Positions 23,701 to 30,980 of a stretch of 48,180 nt of DNA are shown here, piece by piece; the first letter of the stretch is position 1, and each line of letters begins with the position of its first letter. The notes beneath the pieces are model-generated. The model saw only the letters and a program-made list of their open reading frames with translations. It had not been told where the DNA came from and ran no database searches. A program made the translations under genes and the position numbers. The DNA comes from a virus, in IMG/VR virus record IMGVR_UViG_3300042346_001214, positions 1 to 48,180 of that record; one strand, written 5' to 3'.

Positions 23701-26556
23701 TTGTAGTTGAGGTAAAAGTTTCTCGTAATCCCTAATATCAATTTTAGATATGTCAATTTTATCTACTGTGAAAACCTTGTTTAAAGATTCTTTAAGTTGA
23801 TTGAATTGTGCTTTTGTAGAGGTTGCGAATGCCTGACCAGTAGTGATAGCTAGAGGAATCTTACTATCAAAACTTTGGAGTCTTCTTAGTTGGTTTTCTA
23901 GTATTACACGCTTTTCTTGTGATTTGGTGTTATCGTCTAGTACTTTACCTTCCGCTACCAGACTTTCTCTTTGGGCTTCTAATCCTACTAAGACATCCCT
24001 AGACCCATACTGACCCTTATCTTTTTCAGACTTTATCGCAATATCAATATTGGCAACTCTGCTTTGAATCAAGTCTCTCTGTTTTTGGTACTTGTCTTTT
24101 ACGATTTGTAAATCTTCTTCATTAAGAATGATTCCCAGTTCCAGTTTTTGTTGTACACCTTTTTCTTCTAAAGTTTTACCGATAAATTTCTTGTTTTTAA
24201 TATCTTGTTGGTCTAGGCTGATTAAAGATGTAGTTTTTTGTATGCCAAGTTGAACTTTTTCTTGAGTTAAATTATTTTGTGTAGATGCACCAGATACAAA
24301 GTTGTAAGCTTGTTTCAAGTTGTCCAAGTACTCTACAAGTTGCTGAGTATCTTTACTCATTCCTTGAATCTGTACTCCACTATCTGTCAAACTCTTAACA
24401 AAAGAGTCGAGTTCAGGTGCTTTTAATTCTTTTAGGTTCTCAGCAAGTTCTTTTACTTCTGGAATACTAGAAGCATTAGTTATGGCATTTAAAGAAGTGA
24501 CAAGCCCCTGACTGAGCGTAGCAACTACTGTAAAAGCACCACCGACAAGTGCAGTAGATGCGGCAAAACTAGCCAATTCTCTTGCAGCACCTCCAATTAC
24601 GCCTCGAATAGGTGCAGTAGCATTGTAAAGTCTACCGATACTTCCTGTAGTTTTATCGAAGCCTTCCTTAACGCCTCCAAAAAATCCTTTCGGTTCAGGT
24701 GCTATTTTTGAAACGGGTATTACAGGGTCTACTAACGCTTTTGCCCCACCTTTAGTAACTTCTTTACCTACATTGGAAATCTCTTCATTGACTTGTTGGA
24801 CAATACCCTTGACCTTGGAGACAACTGCTTTGGCAATTCTCACAATTGCAGCTTCTATTTTTTGTGCGAGAGTTTCGTACTTTATATCGCCATCGTCAAG
24901 TTTGAGGGCTTGCTTGATTGTTTGACCTAAGCGACCAAGATTCTTGAACAGAAAAGAGAAAAATGCAAGTGGAGCGACCACACTGAATACGCTACCGATG
25001 AATCCAGAGACAGCTTGAAACTTATTGGCAATTCCGTCAAGCTGACCTGCAAATGAGCCAAAACTGCTACTACTCTTAGTTGCAAGAACCCCTAGCAAAG
25101 TATTTGTATCTTGCAGATTCTTTTTAACAGATTCACCTACACCAGAGCCAAAATCTTCGACCGCAGCTTGTGATTTGTTGAACGAAGACCTGAATGTACC
25201 CTCAAGTGTCTCGCCACGCTCCTTAGCGCTCTGCTTCAGCTTGTCCTGACCAGTACTGCTACCTGCTTCATCAATAGTTTGTCGGAAGCTTTTACGATTC
25301 TCACCACCCGACTGTAATAATGCGTTAGCCGCTTTGACTGCTTCGCTCGAACTGAAGATTCTATTAAGAGCATCGCGACTTCCGCCAGTTGCTTTACCCA
25401 AACGCTCGATGATGCTAATCAGACCATCTTGCTTGAGCGCCCCAAAACCAAATTGAATTGGCTTACCAGCTTCATCTCTGAGAATACCTAAAGCTTCCTG
25501 CGCCTTTGAGCTATTATTAACAATCTCAGAAACAAGCGAACGAATCGCAGTGGAACCTTCGCCAGCAGATAGACCTTGTGTAGTGACAAGAGCCAAAGCC
25601 GTAGCCATTTCCTCAAATGCAACACCAGCACCTACACCAGTTGACGCTAATTCAGCCGCTTCGCTGTTTAACTGATTGAGGGTGAGAATACCTACCTTAG
25701 TAGTCGCAAACAGTTGTGAAGCCCGTTTATCGGCATCTCTGAAGCTATCCCCTAAGTTCTTATTGGCAGAAAGAATCTTGACAATCCCTTGATTGGTTCC
25801 TTCAATATCAGCAAAACCAACTTCAGATAGGTTGATAGACGCGCTACCAACACTTTTTCGAGCTAGTTTGGAGGCAAAACCCGCAGAAGCAACGTCATAT
25901 TGGGCATTGAGGGTTTGTGTAGAGTTTGTAGCAAAATTTGTCTCGCGCTGAAGTTCGCGCAACGCCTTGATACGAGCGCCAACCGCACTGAGAGCAGATT
26001 CCTCGCTAGTGGTTGTTATTGTGGCAAGACGAAATGCAGCACTCTCAACTTTGCTATACGCAGCAACCGCGCCGATAGACCACTTTTGATATGAACTGTT
26101 GTCGAAGATGATTTGACTGGCAGTACCGATGCGATTGAATACACCGTCAGTAGTCTTTTCAAGAATCTTGATGTTCGCACCAAACTCTTTTGTGCCAAGA
26201 ATTGCTTCGCTGAAATCTAGACTCTTACTGATACCGACTAAGTTCTTGACAGAAGTATAAGCGCCATCTACAATGCTTTTTGCGCCTTGAATCTTGTTGA
26301 ATGCACTGCTAATGTTGGCTACAGCAAACGTGGCATTTATAGCAATAGAACCGAGCGCACCAAGAGAAGCACCTAATTTAGCCGTCTGACTAATATTAGA
26401 TGCCCAAGTACCCGACAATTTAGTGAGACTTTTATCAAGTTCAGCTACGTTGCCGAGCGTACCTCGAATATCCTCACCAATGTTTAGAGTGCCTTTATTG
26501 AGCGCATCTTTAATTGCTGACTGAGATGGGGATGTATCTATTGAGGGTGCTGCCAT
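20737..26556 (-). CDS. Tail tape measure protein
   Basis: This 1939-residue protein sets tail length and is extruded during DNA ejection. Residues about 265-480 match the TP901-type tape measure core (SFRDADKRASQLFATTKVGI, then FEEMATALALVTTQGLSAGE and the AVKAANALLQSGG segment). Hydrophobic segments occur near residue 525 (SGFIGSVFSVVAPLAFFSFL) and residue 665 (STALVGGAFTVVATLSQGLV), and much of the rest is helical coiled coil. At about residues 1284-1381 there is a near-perfect tandem duplication. An RBS-like AAGG precedes ATG 26556. The upstream overlapping-frame chaperone genes confirm the call by synteny. Confidence 0.95.
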   Translation of the reverse strand: MAAPSIDTSPSQSAIKDALNKGTLNIGEDIRGTLGNVAELDKSLTKLSGTWASNISQTAKLGASLGALGSIAINATFAVANISSAFNKIQGAKSIVDGAYTSVKNLVGISKSLDFSEAILGTKEFGANIKILEKTTDGVFNRIGTASQIIFDNSSYQKWSIGAVAAYSKVESAAFRLATITTTSEESALSAVGARIKALRELQRETNFATNSTQTLNAQYDVASAGFASKLARKSVGSASINLSEVGFADIEGTNQGIVKILSANKNLGDSFRDADKRASQLFATTKVGILTLNQLNSEAAELASTGVGAGVAFEEMATALALVTTQGLSAGEGSTAIRSLVSEIVNNSSKAQEALGILRDEAGKPIQFGFGALKQDGLISIIERLGKATGGSRDALNRIFSSSEAVKAANALLQSGGENRKSFRQTIDEAGSSTGQDKLKQSAKERGETLEGTFRSSFNKSQAAVEDFGSGVGESVKKNLQDTNTLLGVLATKSSSSFGSFAGQLDGIANKFQAVSGFIGSVFSVVAPLAFFSFLFKNLGRLGQTIKQALKLDDGDIKYETLAQKIEAAIVRIAKAVVSKVKGIVQQVNEEISNVGKEVTKGGAKALVDPVIPVSKIAPEPKGFFGGVKEGFDKTTGSIGRLYNATAPIRGVIGGAARELASFAASTALVGGAFTVVATLSQGLVTSLNAITNASSIPEVKELAENLKELKAPELDSFVKSLTDSGVQIQGMSKDTQQLVEYLDNLKQAYNFVSGASTQNNLTQEKVQLGIQKTTSLISLDQQDIKNKKFIGKTLEEKGVQQKLELGIILNEEDLQIVKDKYQKQRDLIQSRVANIDIAIKSEKDKGQYGSRDVLVGLEAQRESLVAEGKVLDDNTKSQEKRVILENQLRRLQSFDSKIPLAITTGQAFATSTKAQFNQLKESLNKVFTVDKIDISKIDIRDYEKLLPQLQGALSNITIQASIDPSGAVEALKKITEDADIAKFAAADPTAQKAVDETFKAVAEKAIGYNNAVTNSYSKLFSVLSGIGAIGGEAIGQATSRNLEAIRKNIATLKNGLDKPNIDAKDYAETLSKIADLSAEAFNVKNAGQITEELGKRKQLLTFNQSLLEVQKNILSNFAQESKFGSLSVSLAQAKLAAAEKELSVKQESLAISAREEEITKSNILKAAQAEVGNRAQLLQSVLKAGNISEKDAQSKFGVGQKIDLFSKEDVDKRVAEQNKKIAASQKDLDTSKNLGSKNLFAITPEQAAELRSKLVQEELQKISNTPNYGGAFASSSQVNEQANSIVDLKFNSLVKNLVNGNVAFSTGSEAGRDLVQASIKQTQENEKANSIVDLKFNSLVKNVNGQNLVNGNVAFSTGSEAGRDLVQASIKQTQENEKALVESIKKLTESRDGITGSSSQLKERVGNIDIESAKKVVQQAEQDLKFTVVANRLKQEIGALAETIARNEAAIDASFAPQQRLADISKGVGDAFNSLGSTASSLFSASSLGAVFSNIGSKFGDKLNQILIDANKDISKSAAKVNTLRATRDRVAAAELDALKQGRSDPDLNKAEKDLSKQLKSAQIEYDRDVQYVKQRTILEGVNASLERFNAIAREGSDKLEKVATLANARLDLQGRREASTVQSNQATRGFSSSVLGLFGQNNPAAQALIGRNEILATIEKTQADKNEAGRAGEKELNTLQVQEQQLKTEETMLVNALTQTKLLSVLVSKLDPSSGIQVGDISGVNQFIGDIPKNIADAQKQTLGSLALNRETQSFVRQDTFSKINNIGLNGQSQILDIAQRNPSGGLVSIDLVSKALSTGFATQQPIQNITNRTPFGADFEATQRQLQTIGGSTRDSVQQQAQQLQDQINKETRKITNDFRDASPNKPQTTSSISGQQSLNLTINNQVTIDGVKTTLTGDAAGRFGDISKQFNDIAVKAFTKFGRDFNDLTKSYVT
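22415..22705 (-). repeat. Near-identical tandem duplication within the tape measure gene
   Basis: Two adjacent copies, 22415-22567 (153 bp) and 22568-22705 (138 bp), are almost identical apart from 15 bp present only in the first. In protein terms the unit reads NSIVDLKFNSLVKN...VNGNVAFSTG and so on through QTQENEKA. The longer copy carries an extra VNGQN. The identity at nucleotide level points to a recent event that keeps frame. Confidence 0.9.
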
Positions 26557-26611
26557 GTTGCCTTACACTTCTTTTCCACTAACGTAGTTGCCTCCAATCA
26601 TTGTATCATCG

Positions 26612-27022
26612 CTAATTATTGAAGAAGTCGAAGCTGTATTTCTTGATGCCTCTCAGGGTTCGCTTGTCTAGATTTTCCCAAGGTATTTGCTTATTGCCTA
26701 AATTGTCCAACAACTCGTTGAACTTCTGGTTTTTTATTTCTTGCAGCTTGATATCAGGAGAATACGAAGCTTCGCGTTTGAGGGCTAAAAGTGTCCGAAT
26801 CTCCCAATAGTCAAGAGTGCGCCATAGCTCCAGAGCGTTCTCTGGATATGCAGAAAGAAGACAGTCAAGAATTACATCACTGACTTCAAATTCTACAGGG
26901 TCTTTGAACTGCGGGAAATTTAGTTCGGTAAGTCTTCGGTTGGTTTTGGTTTGTAGGTTTCGACTAGACTTTCGATTTCCTTCTCCCGTTCTAGAAGAAG
27001 TTTGCCCTGATTCAGTTTCCAC
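26612..27022 (-). CDS. Tail assembly chaperone, T-like extension (probable -1 frameshift product)
   Basis: This open frame lies in the -1 frame relative to the upstream chaperone gene and overlaps its end by 103 bp. Its only local start would be a GTG at 27022. As in lambda G/GT, it is more likely joined to the upstream protein by -1 ribosomal slippage. A candidate slip site is the AAAA within CCAAAACC (minus strand, 26949-26942). Its last in-frame part (FKDPVEFEVSDVILDCLLSA on) is helical and acidic, like T domains that contact the tape measure. It ends 55 bp before the tape measure start. Confidence 0.7.
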   Translation of the reverse strand: METESGQTSSRTGEGNRKSSRNLQTKTNRRLTELNFPQFKDPVEFEVSDVILDCLLSAYPENALELWRTLDYWEIRTLLALKREASYSPDIKLQEIKNQKFNELLDNLGNKQIPWENLDKRTLRGIKKYSFDFFNN

Positions 27023-27441
27023 TGATGGTAATGGTTCTGAAGTTGTAGCTCGAAGGGCAAAAAATGTAGCTTGCTGACCTCTGGTTCTGTAGTACCTTCA
27101 ACTTTGCGGGTCTTTTCGTCAATGGAGCCGTTGAATACTAAGCGAACGAGTTGCTCCCAGTTTTCTTTAAGGTCTTCGTAGTCTAAGTAGGATTCTTCCT
27201 TGCCTTGAATCGGTAACAGACCTAAATACTCTTTGATAAGTGCAACGATGTCATCTTGAACAAATAACTCGGAAATGGCTCCGTTTACTTCAAGATACTT
27301 GCCTACTAACTCACCTTGAAGTTCAATCAAACGCTTTAGGTTGCTTTGCGGAGTACGTCTTACGCGAACTTTTTCGCCGCTATCTAGAACGACCTCTAGG
27401 GTTTGGTAGGATGGTTTGTTTGATGTCGAGGAGCTTGCCAT
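26920..27441 (-). CDS. Tail assembly chaperone, G-like
   Basis: A 173-residue helical, charged protein starts at ATG 27441 with AGGA 9 nt upstream. It lies between the major tail protein region and the tape measure, the position of the first tail assembly chaperone. Its 3' end overlaps the -1-frame ORF. Such proteins coat the tape measure during tail assembly and are absent from the virion. The start overlaps the end of the 142-aa gene by 62 bp. Confidence 0.75.
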   Translation of the reverse strand: MASSSTSNKPSYQTLEVVLDSGEKVRVRRTPQSNLKRLIELQGELVGKYLEVNGAISELFVQDDIVALIKEYLGLLPIQGKEESYLDYEDLKENWEQLVRLVFNGSIDEKTRKVEGTTEPEVSKLHFLPFELQLQNHYHQWKLNQGKLLLEREKEIESLVETYKPKPTEDLPN

Positions 27442-27808
27442 AAAATTGTCCTAATTGTGTTTTTTCGTTAAGAGTTGATTTGTTTTGCACCGACAGCTTT
27501 GGTTGAAAAGCGTAAAGTGCCTTGTAGCCGTAAGATTCGTTGCGTGGGTCTTCTTTCTGATGTATAGACCGAAGAAAGAAAGAGCATATCCTACCATCAA
27601 AAGCCATCACATAGAAAAACAAGTCAAATATGTAATCCAATATAAGTGGACTTTCGTGGTAACTAGCATAGCATATTTCTATTGTTGCTTTGTCTGAGTC
27701 AACAACAATATGGTAGGGCGCAGGGAACGTAAAAAAATCGCTATCCAAACTTCTGACAAAGAGGTTCGAGATAGCGAAATATTTAGTACCTTCACATTCG
27801 ATACTCAT
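27380..27808 (-). CDS. Hypothetical tail-module protein
   Basis: This 142-residue protein starts at ATG 27808 (MSIECEGTKYFAISNLFVRS). It is unusually rich in Phe, Tyr and Cys, with a hydrophobic central segment (DYIFDLFFYVMAFDGRI). It sits between the major tail protein and the chaperones and overlaps the latter by 62 bp, so its last residues share DNA with the G-like start. No family is recognised. Confidence 0.6.
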   Translation of the reverse strand: MSIECEGTKYFAISNLFVRSLDSDFFTFPAPYHIVVDSDKATIEICYASYHESPLILDYIFDLFFYVMAFDGRICSFFLRSIHQKEDPRNESYGYKALYAFQPKLSVQNKSTLNEKTQLGQFYGKLLDIKQTILPNPRGRSR

Positions 27809-27814
27809 TTAAGT

Positions 27815-28666
27815 TTATGCGCCAGTAGGAGCAGCTACACCAGCTTTGGTGCGGTAGTTGTTGAGGTCAATTTGATACTGACCGATGTTGCTGTAAGTCA
27901 GTGCTGAGTAGTCCAGACCATTAAAACCTTCAGTGCTACCGACAACCTGAGAACCGTCAAGAGTTGCAGAAGAAATACTGAGAGTGGCTTTGGCATTTAC
28001 TGTATTGTCAACAGGAGTTAGGCGAAGAACTGTTAACACACCATCAACTGCTCCACCCTTTATGGTGACGTTGCCAGCTACGCCTGTGGTCGCTACTGTG
28101 CTGTCAAAGTCGATTTCGTTAGGGTTAGCTACGGCAGTGGATTTACGGACTGCTGTGACGCGAATCTTGGGGGTTACAGAGACGCTTGCAACTTTACTTT
28201 CGGTAAGGGCTTTGTCAATGTAGATTTTACGGGCTGCGTAGTCGATTTTGGTGACGATAGTGTTTGCGGGAATACCAGTACCTGCGCTAGCTACAGTGAT
28301 TGCATCGCCCGACTTCACACCGAGGTTTGTGCTGTTGTAGTTTTCATCGTAAGTGATTTCTTTCAAGCCAGAAGCAAGGTACACGTTATTGACTGCTACG
28401 TTGCTTTTTGCAGTCAAGGAACCAGTCGCAACTGCGGTAATGAAGTCACCAACACGAACTTTATCGAATGCACCAGCAACTTCAGCTTTTAGTTTGGATT
28501 CGGTAGCGATAGGAATGACAGATGCGGTGATGTCAGCTTGTGCAACAGCGATAGTTACAGGAACGTACTCAGAGTCACCAATTGTTTTGATTGGGTTTGT
28601 GCTGAGGTCGAGGGTTGTAAGTACTGTAGGATTAGCTACTCCTAAAGCAATTTGAATGTTTGACAT
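27815..28666 (-). CDS. Major tail (tube) protein
   Basis: This 283-residue protein is rich in Ala, Val, Thr and Ser, with strands throughout (TVLTTLDLSTNPIKTIGDSE, TKIDYAARKIYIDKALTESK) and no Trp, fitting a tail tube subunit. The position just upstream of the chaperones and tape measure, a dedicated promoter with an extended -10, and a palindromic operator-like site all fit a highly expressed, separately controlled tube gene. The start is ATG 28666 with an A/C-rich leader and no Shine-Dalgarno. Confidence 0.75.
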   Translation of the reverse strand: MSNIQIALGVANPTVLTTLDLSTNPIKTIGDSEYVPVTIAVAQADITASVIPIATESKLKAEVAGAFDKVRVGDFITAVATGSLTAKSNVAVNNVYLASGLKEITYDENYNSTNLGVKSGDAITVASAGTGIPANTIVTKIDYAARKIYIDKALTESKVASVSVTPKIRVTAVRKSTAVANPNEIDFDSTVATTGVAGNVTIKGGAVDGVLTVLRLTPVDNTVNAKATLSISSATLDGSQVVGSTEGFNGLDYSALTYSNIGQYQIDLNNYRTKAGVAAPTGA

Positions 28667-28679
28667 TTGTTTTGTGTGT

Positions 28680-28711
28680 TCTTAACGTTAAGATTTAGTT
28701 TAATTATATCA
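28680..28711 (-). promoter_or_regulatory. Extended -10 promoter with palindromic operator-like site
   Basis: On the minus strand TGATATAAT (28711-28703) is an extended -10. It is followed by the perfect 14-bp palindrome TCTTAACGTTAAGA (28693-28680), which would cover the transcription start of the major tail protein gene. The arrangement suggests a repressor or activator site acting on that gene. Confidence 0.5.
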
Positions 28712-28717
28712 GGTCTA

Positions 28718-29200
28718 CTAATATGCAAATACAGCACAATTTATCTTGGCGTAATCATAAATGAGGTCAGTGGTTGTGGCTGACTCATATTTGATAGTGA
28801 TGCCTTGTTCCTTATCTATAGTGAAGGGAATGTTGTCGTCAACCTCGCTATTTTGAAGAATGCGCTTGATTTCTTTGGCTACGTGGAAAGTTAGCCCTGA
28901 AGCTGTGTCTTTGGCACTATAGGCTAAGACGTAAGCAATCGTAAGACTTACTACATCACCTGCACCGATTGGAAATAGTGAGGACTCCTCATTACGAAAT
29001 ATCTTCAGCAGTGGGTAGATATTCGTCCCTAGAGGCAGTTTGTTGGTGTTGTCTACTGTGTAGCTGGAAATAGCTGATTTGCCGCCTAAAGGCGTACTGA
29101 ACGTAATATTAACCTCATTTCTAATGTACGCCGCAATTGTCTGAAGGTCTACGTCAGGAAACTTAAAATCGATTGGGTAAGTGGGACGGTCTATGAACAT
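28718..29200 (-). CDS. Head-tail completion / tail terminator candidate
   Basis: This 160-residue protein begins MFIDRPTYPIDFKFPDVDLQ and is predicted mixed alpha/beta. In siphophage gene order the protein directly upstream of the major tail protein is usually the tail terminator, and the size fits. There is no sequence signature that I recognise, so the call rests on position. Confidence 0.5.
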   Translation of the reverse strand: MFIDRPTYPIDFKFPDVDLQTIAAYIRNEVNITFSTPLGGKSAISSYTVDNTNKLPLGTNIYPLLKIFRNEESSLFPIGAGDVVSLTIAYVLAYSAKDTASGLTFHVAKEIKRILQNSEVDDNIPFTIDKEQGITIKYESATTTDLIYDYAKINCAVFAY

Positions 29201-29209
29201 GGATTCGCT

Positions 29210-29911
29210 CTACCAAAAACTGATTGTATCTTGATTGCGATAATTACCAGAAGGAGGAATGTACCGAGCGCGTCGAGTCTGCACTCCATCTAGGATAAAG
29301 TCACTATCGTTAGTACCAACAACATCATTGAAGTCATCAGCGCAGTAGAAACTTGGCTCGATGTTGAGATTCTTTTTAAAAATGTCTGTGTCGCTTGTGC
29401 CGTCATTGTTGAAGTCATAACCAATGAAGGCTTTGAGTTCTTCACCAGCCAGTACGATGTTTTTGTTTTGTTGTTGCTGAGCGTTAGGGTCATTTTGAAT
29501 AGCTTGAAGTGCTGCGTTTGCACCAGCTACGAAGATACCAGTACCCGCAAATAGCGATTGCAGCCTATCTAAGCCACGTTGCAGTGTTATTTGGCTAAAT
29601 CCATCATTGTTAGCTTCACCGTCGGTCTGACGAGGAAATTTGAAGTCAATGATTTTGGCAATTGCAATATCTTCAGCAATCATTTTCAAGTAGTTGACTG
29701 TAGATGTCTCGGTAAGCTTAAGAGGGAACACATAAATCATTTGTAGATATGTGTCGATGTCACCTAACTCAACTTCGTCTACAAGCATCTCAACGGTGTC
29801 TACGTCAATCTCTTGGGTAGCGATACCAGTGATGCCAGATGTCTCGAAAGGCACAACTTCGAGGCGACCTTTTAGCTTTTTTGTTAATGAGGAGATGTTT
29901 GCGTATTTCAT
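29210..29911 (-). CDS. Head-tail connector candidate with dockerin-like Ca-binding motif
   Basis: This 233-residue protein starts at ATG 29911. It lies in the connector region between the capsid genes and the tail tube gene. Residues 166-176 (DFNNDGTSDTD) match the D-x-N-x-D-G-x-x-D calcium-binding loop seen in dockerins and EF-hand-like repeats. A helical stretch with an NAQQQQNK linker precedes it. A structural role in the neck is inferred from position. Ca binding is suggested but untested. Confidence 0.55.
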   Translation of the reverse strand: MKYANISSLTKKLKGRLEVVPFETSGITGIATQEIDVDTVEMLVDEVELGDIDTYLQMIYVFPLKLTETSTVNYLKMIAEDIAIAKIIDFKFPRQTDGEANNDGFSQITLQRGLDRLQSLFAGTGIFVAGANAALQAIQNDPNAQQQQNKNIVLAGEELKAFIGYDFNNDGTSDTDIFKKNLNIEPSFYCADDFNDVVGTNDSDFILDGVQTRRARYIPPSGNYRNQDTISFW

Positions 29912-29919
29912 AACTGCGT

Positions 29920-30447
29920 TTAGCCGTAGAGTAGTTTTCCGACATAGGGGAGATAGCCTTGACGAATAGCAGACTTACCTTCGCGGAATGTATCAAGTTT
30001 GGCTCGATAGTTGGCTCTGGCGTTGGCACTCTCACGAATTTTATTCTTAGCTTCGACTTCTTGCTGTCGATGGATAGCTTCGTTGATTTGTTGGTCAGTC
30101 ATTTCGGCTAGTTCATCGTCGGGAATGTCGTCGATGGAGTAGTAACGTTGACGACCAGTTAAGTTTAGGAACTCGGCAACTCCGCTACGCTCCGAGGCAG
30201 AAAAAAGAAGTGAAGGCTTGTCTGAACTAAAAGAAGCTAGGTCGGTATCCATAAATGCAAATGTCATGTTCTTGCCCATACCTGCTGAGATTACACCTTT
30301 GCGGCGCTTTACAACTGGTGCTGTAAAACCGCCACTTTTCTTGTTGGTCGCGCCCAGACGAGCTTGGGGCAATCGCTCTCCGAAGAGTGGCTTCATTGCC
30401 CCTTGTTTCATCTTGGGTAGGTTTGGCGCTTTAAGCTGATTTTCCAT
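29920..30447 (-). CDS. Neck/connector-region hypothetical protein
   Basis: This 175-residue basic protein (MENQLKAPNLPKMKQGAMKP onward) has an Arg/Lys-rich N-terminal half and a Glu/Gln-rich helical segment (DDELAEMTDQQINEAIHRQQ). Its start overlaps the end of the upstream gene by 17 bp. It belongs to the head-completion operon by context. No family is recognised. Confidence 0.55.
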   Translation of the reverse strand: MENQLKAPNLPKMKQGAMKPLFGERLPQARLGATNKKSGGFTAPVVKRRKGVISAGMGKNMTFAFMDTDLASFSSDKPSLLFSASERSGVAEFLNLTGRQRYYSIDDIPDDELAEMTDQQINEAIHRQQEVEAKNKIRESANARANYRAKLDTFREGKSAIRQGYLPYVGKLLYG

Positions 30448-30958
30448 TTGTGGTTTCTGCGGTGTAGCCGAATGTCTTGAGTCCTTCGTAGACTAGACCA
30501 TGAGTAGGGTCGGGCAGTTCAAAGTCGATAACGGCAATGTCTTCCCATTTCTTGCCGCCCTTGAGTGGAGCGATGCGGTCTAGTTGTGCGTATGATTCAA
30601 TTTTAGCATCTTTACGAGCTTCGGTGATTTTTTGGGTTGCTACTTTGCCGACGAACTTGAGGGCTTCAATTTCGGAAGGTTCTGCGGAATTGATTTTCAG
30701 CTTTTTGACTGTGTGGATTGTGGTTGTGTTGTCGAAGGTCAGGTCGTTGCTAGGGATGAAGGAGATATCAGGATTGAGGTTGGTGGGAGTAACGGCTTGG
30801 AACTCACTAGCGTTGACCAGAACTGCGGTAGATTTAGTTCTGGCTTCTACAATGTCAATTTCTGTTTCACTGTAGATACCCTCTGGGACTACAAATCCCT
30901 CATAATTTATATATGCGGGAAAAATACGATATTGCTTTGGAGGTGTTTTGGGAATCAT
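30431..30958 (-). CDS. Head-completion candidate with helix-hairpin-helix motif
   Basis: A 175-residue protein starts at ATG 30958 (MIPKTPPKQYRIF). The open frame extends to 31009, but that would enter the homing endonuclease gene and is unlikely. Residues about 93-132 (SEIEALKFVGKVATQKITEA, then SYAQLDRIAPLKGGKKW) are a helix-hairpin-helix, a DNA-backbone binding motif. In a connector-region protein this may contact the DNA end. It is the first gene after the endonuclease insertion. Confidence 0.6.
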   Translation of the reverse strand: MIPKTPPKQYRIFPAYINYEGFVVPEGIYSETEIDIVEARTKSTAVLVNASEFQAVTPTNLNPDISFIPSNDLTFDNTTTIHTVKKLKINSAEPSEIEALKFVGKVATQKITEARKDAKIESYAQLDRIAPLKGGKKWEDIAVIDFELPDPTHGLVYEGLKTFGYTAETTNGKSA

Positions 30959-30980
30959 AGTTGTATAAGTGTAGATGTAT

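Noticed and set aside
27020-27022. Independent GTG start for the T-like chaperone frame
   Set aside because: No ribosome-binding site, and the overlap and synteny favour a -1 frameshift fusion.
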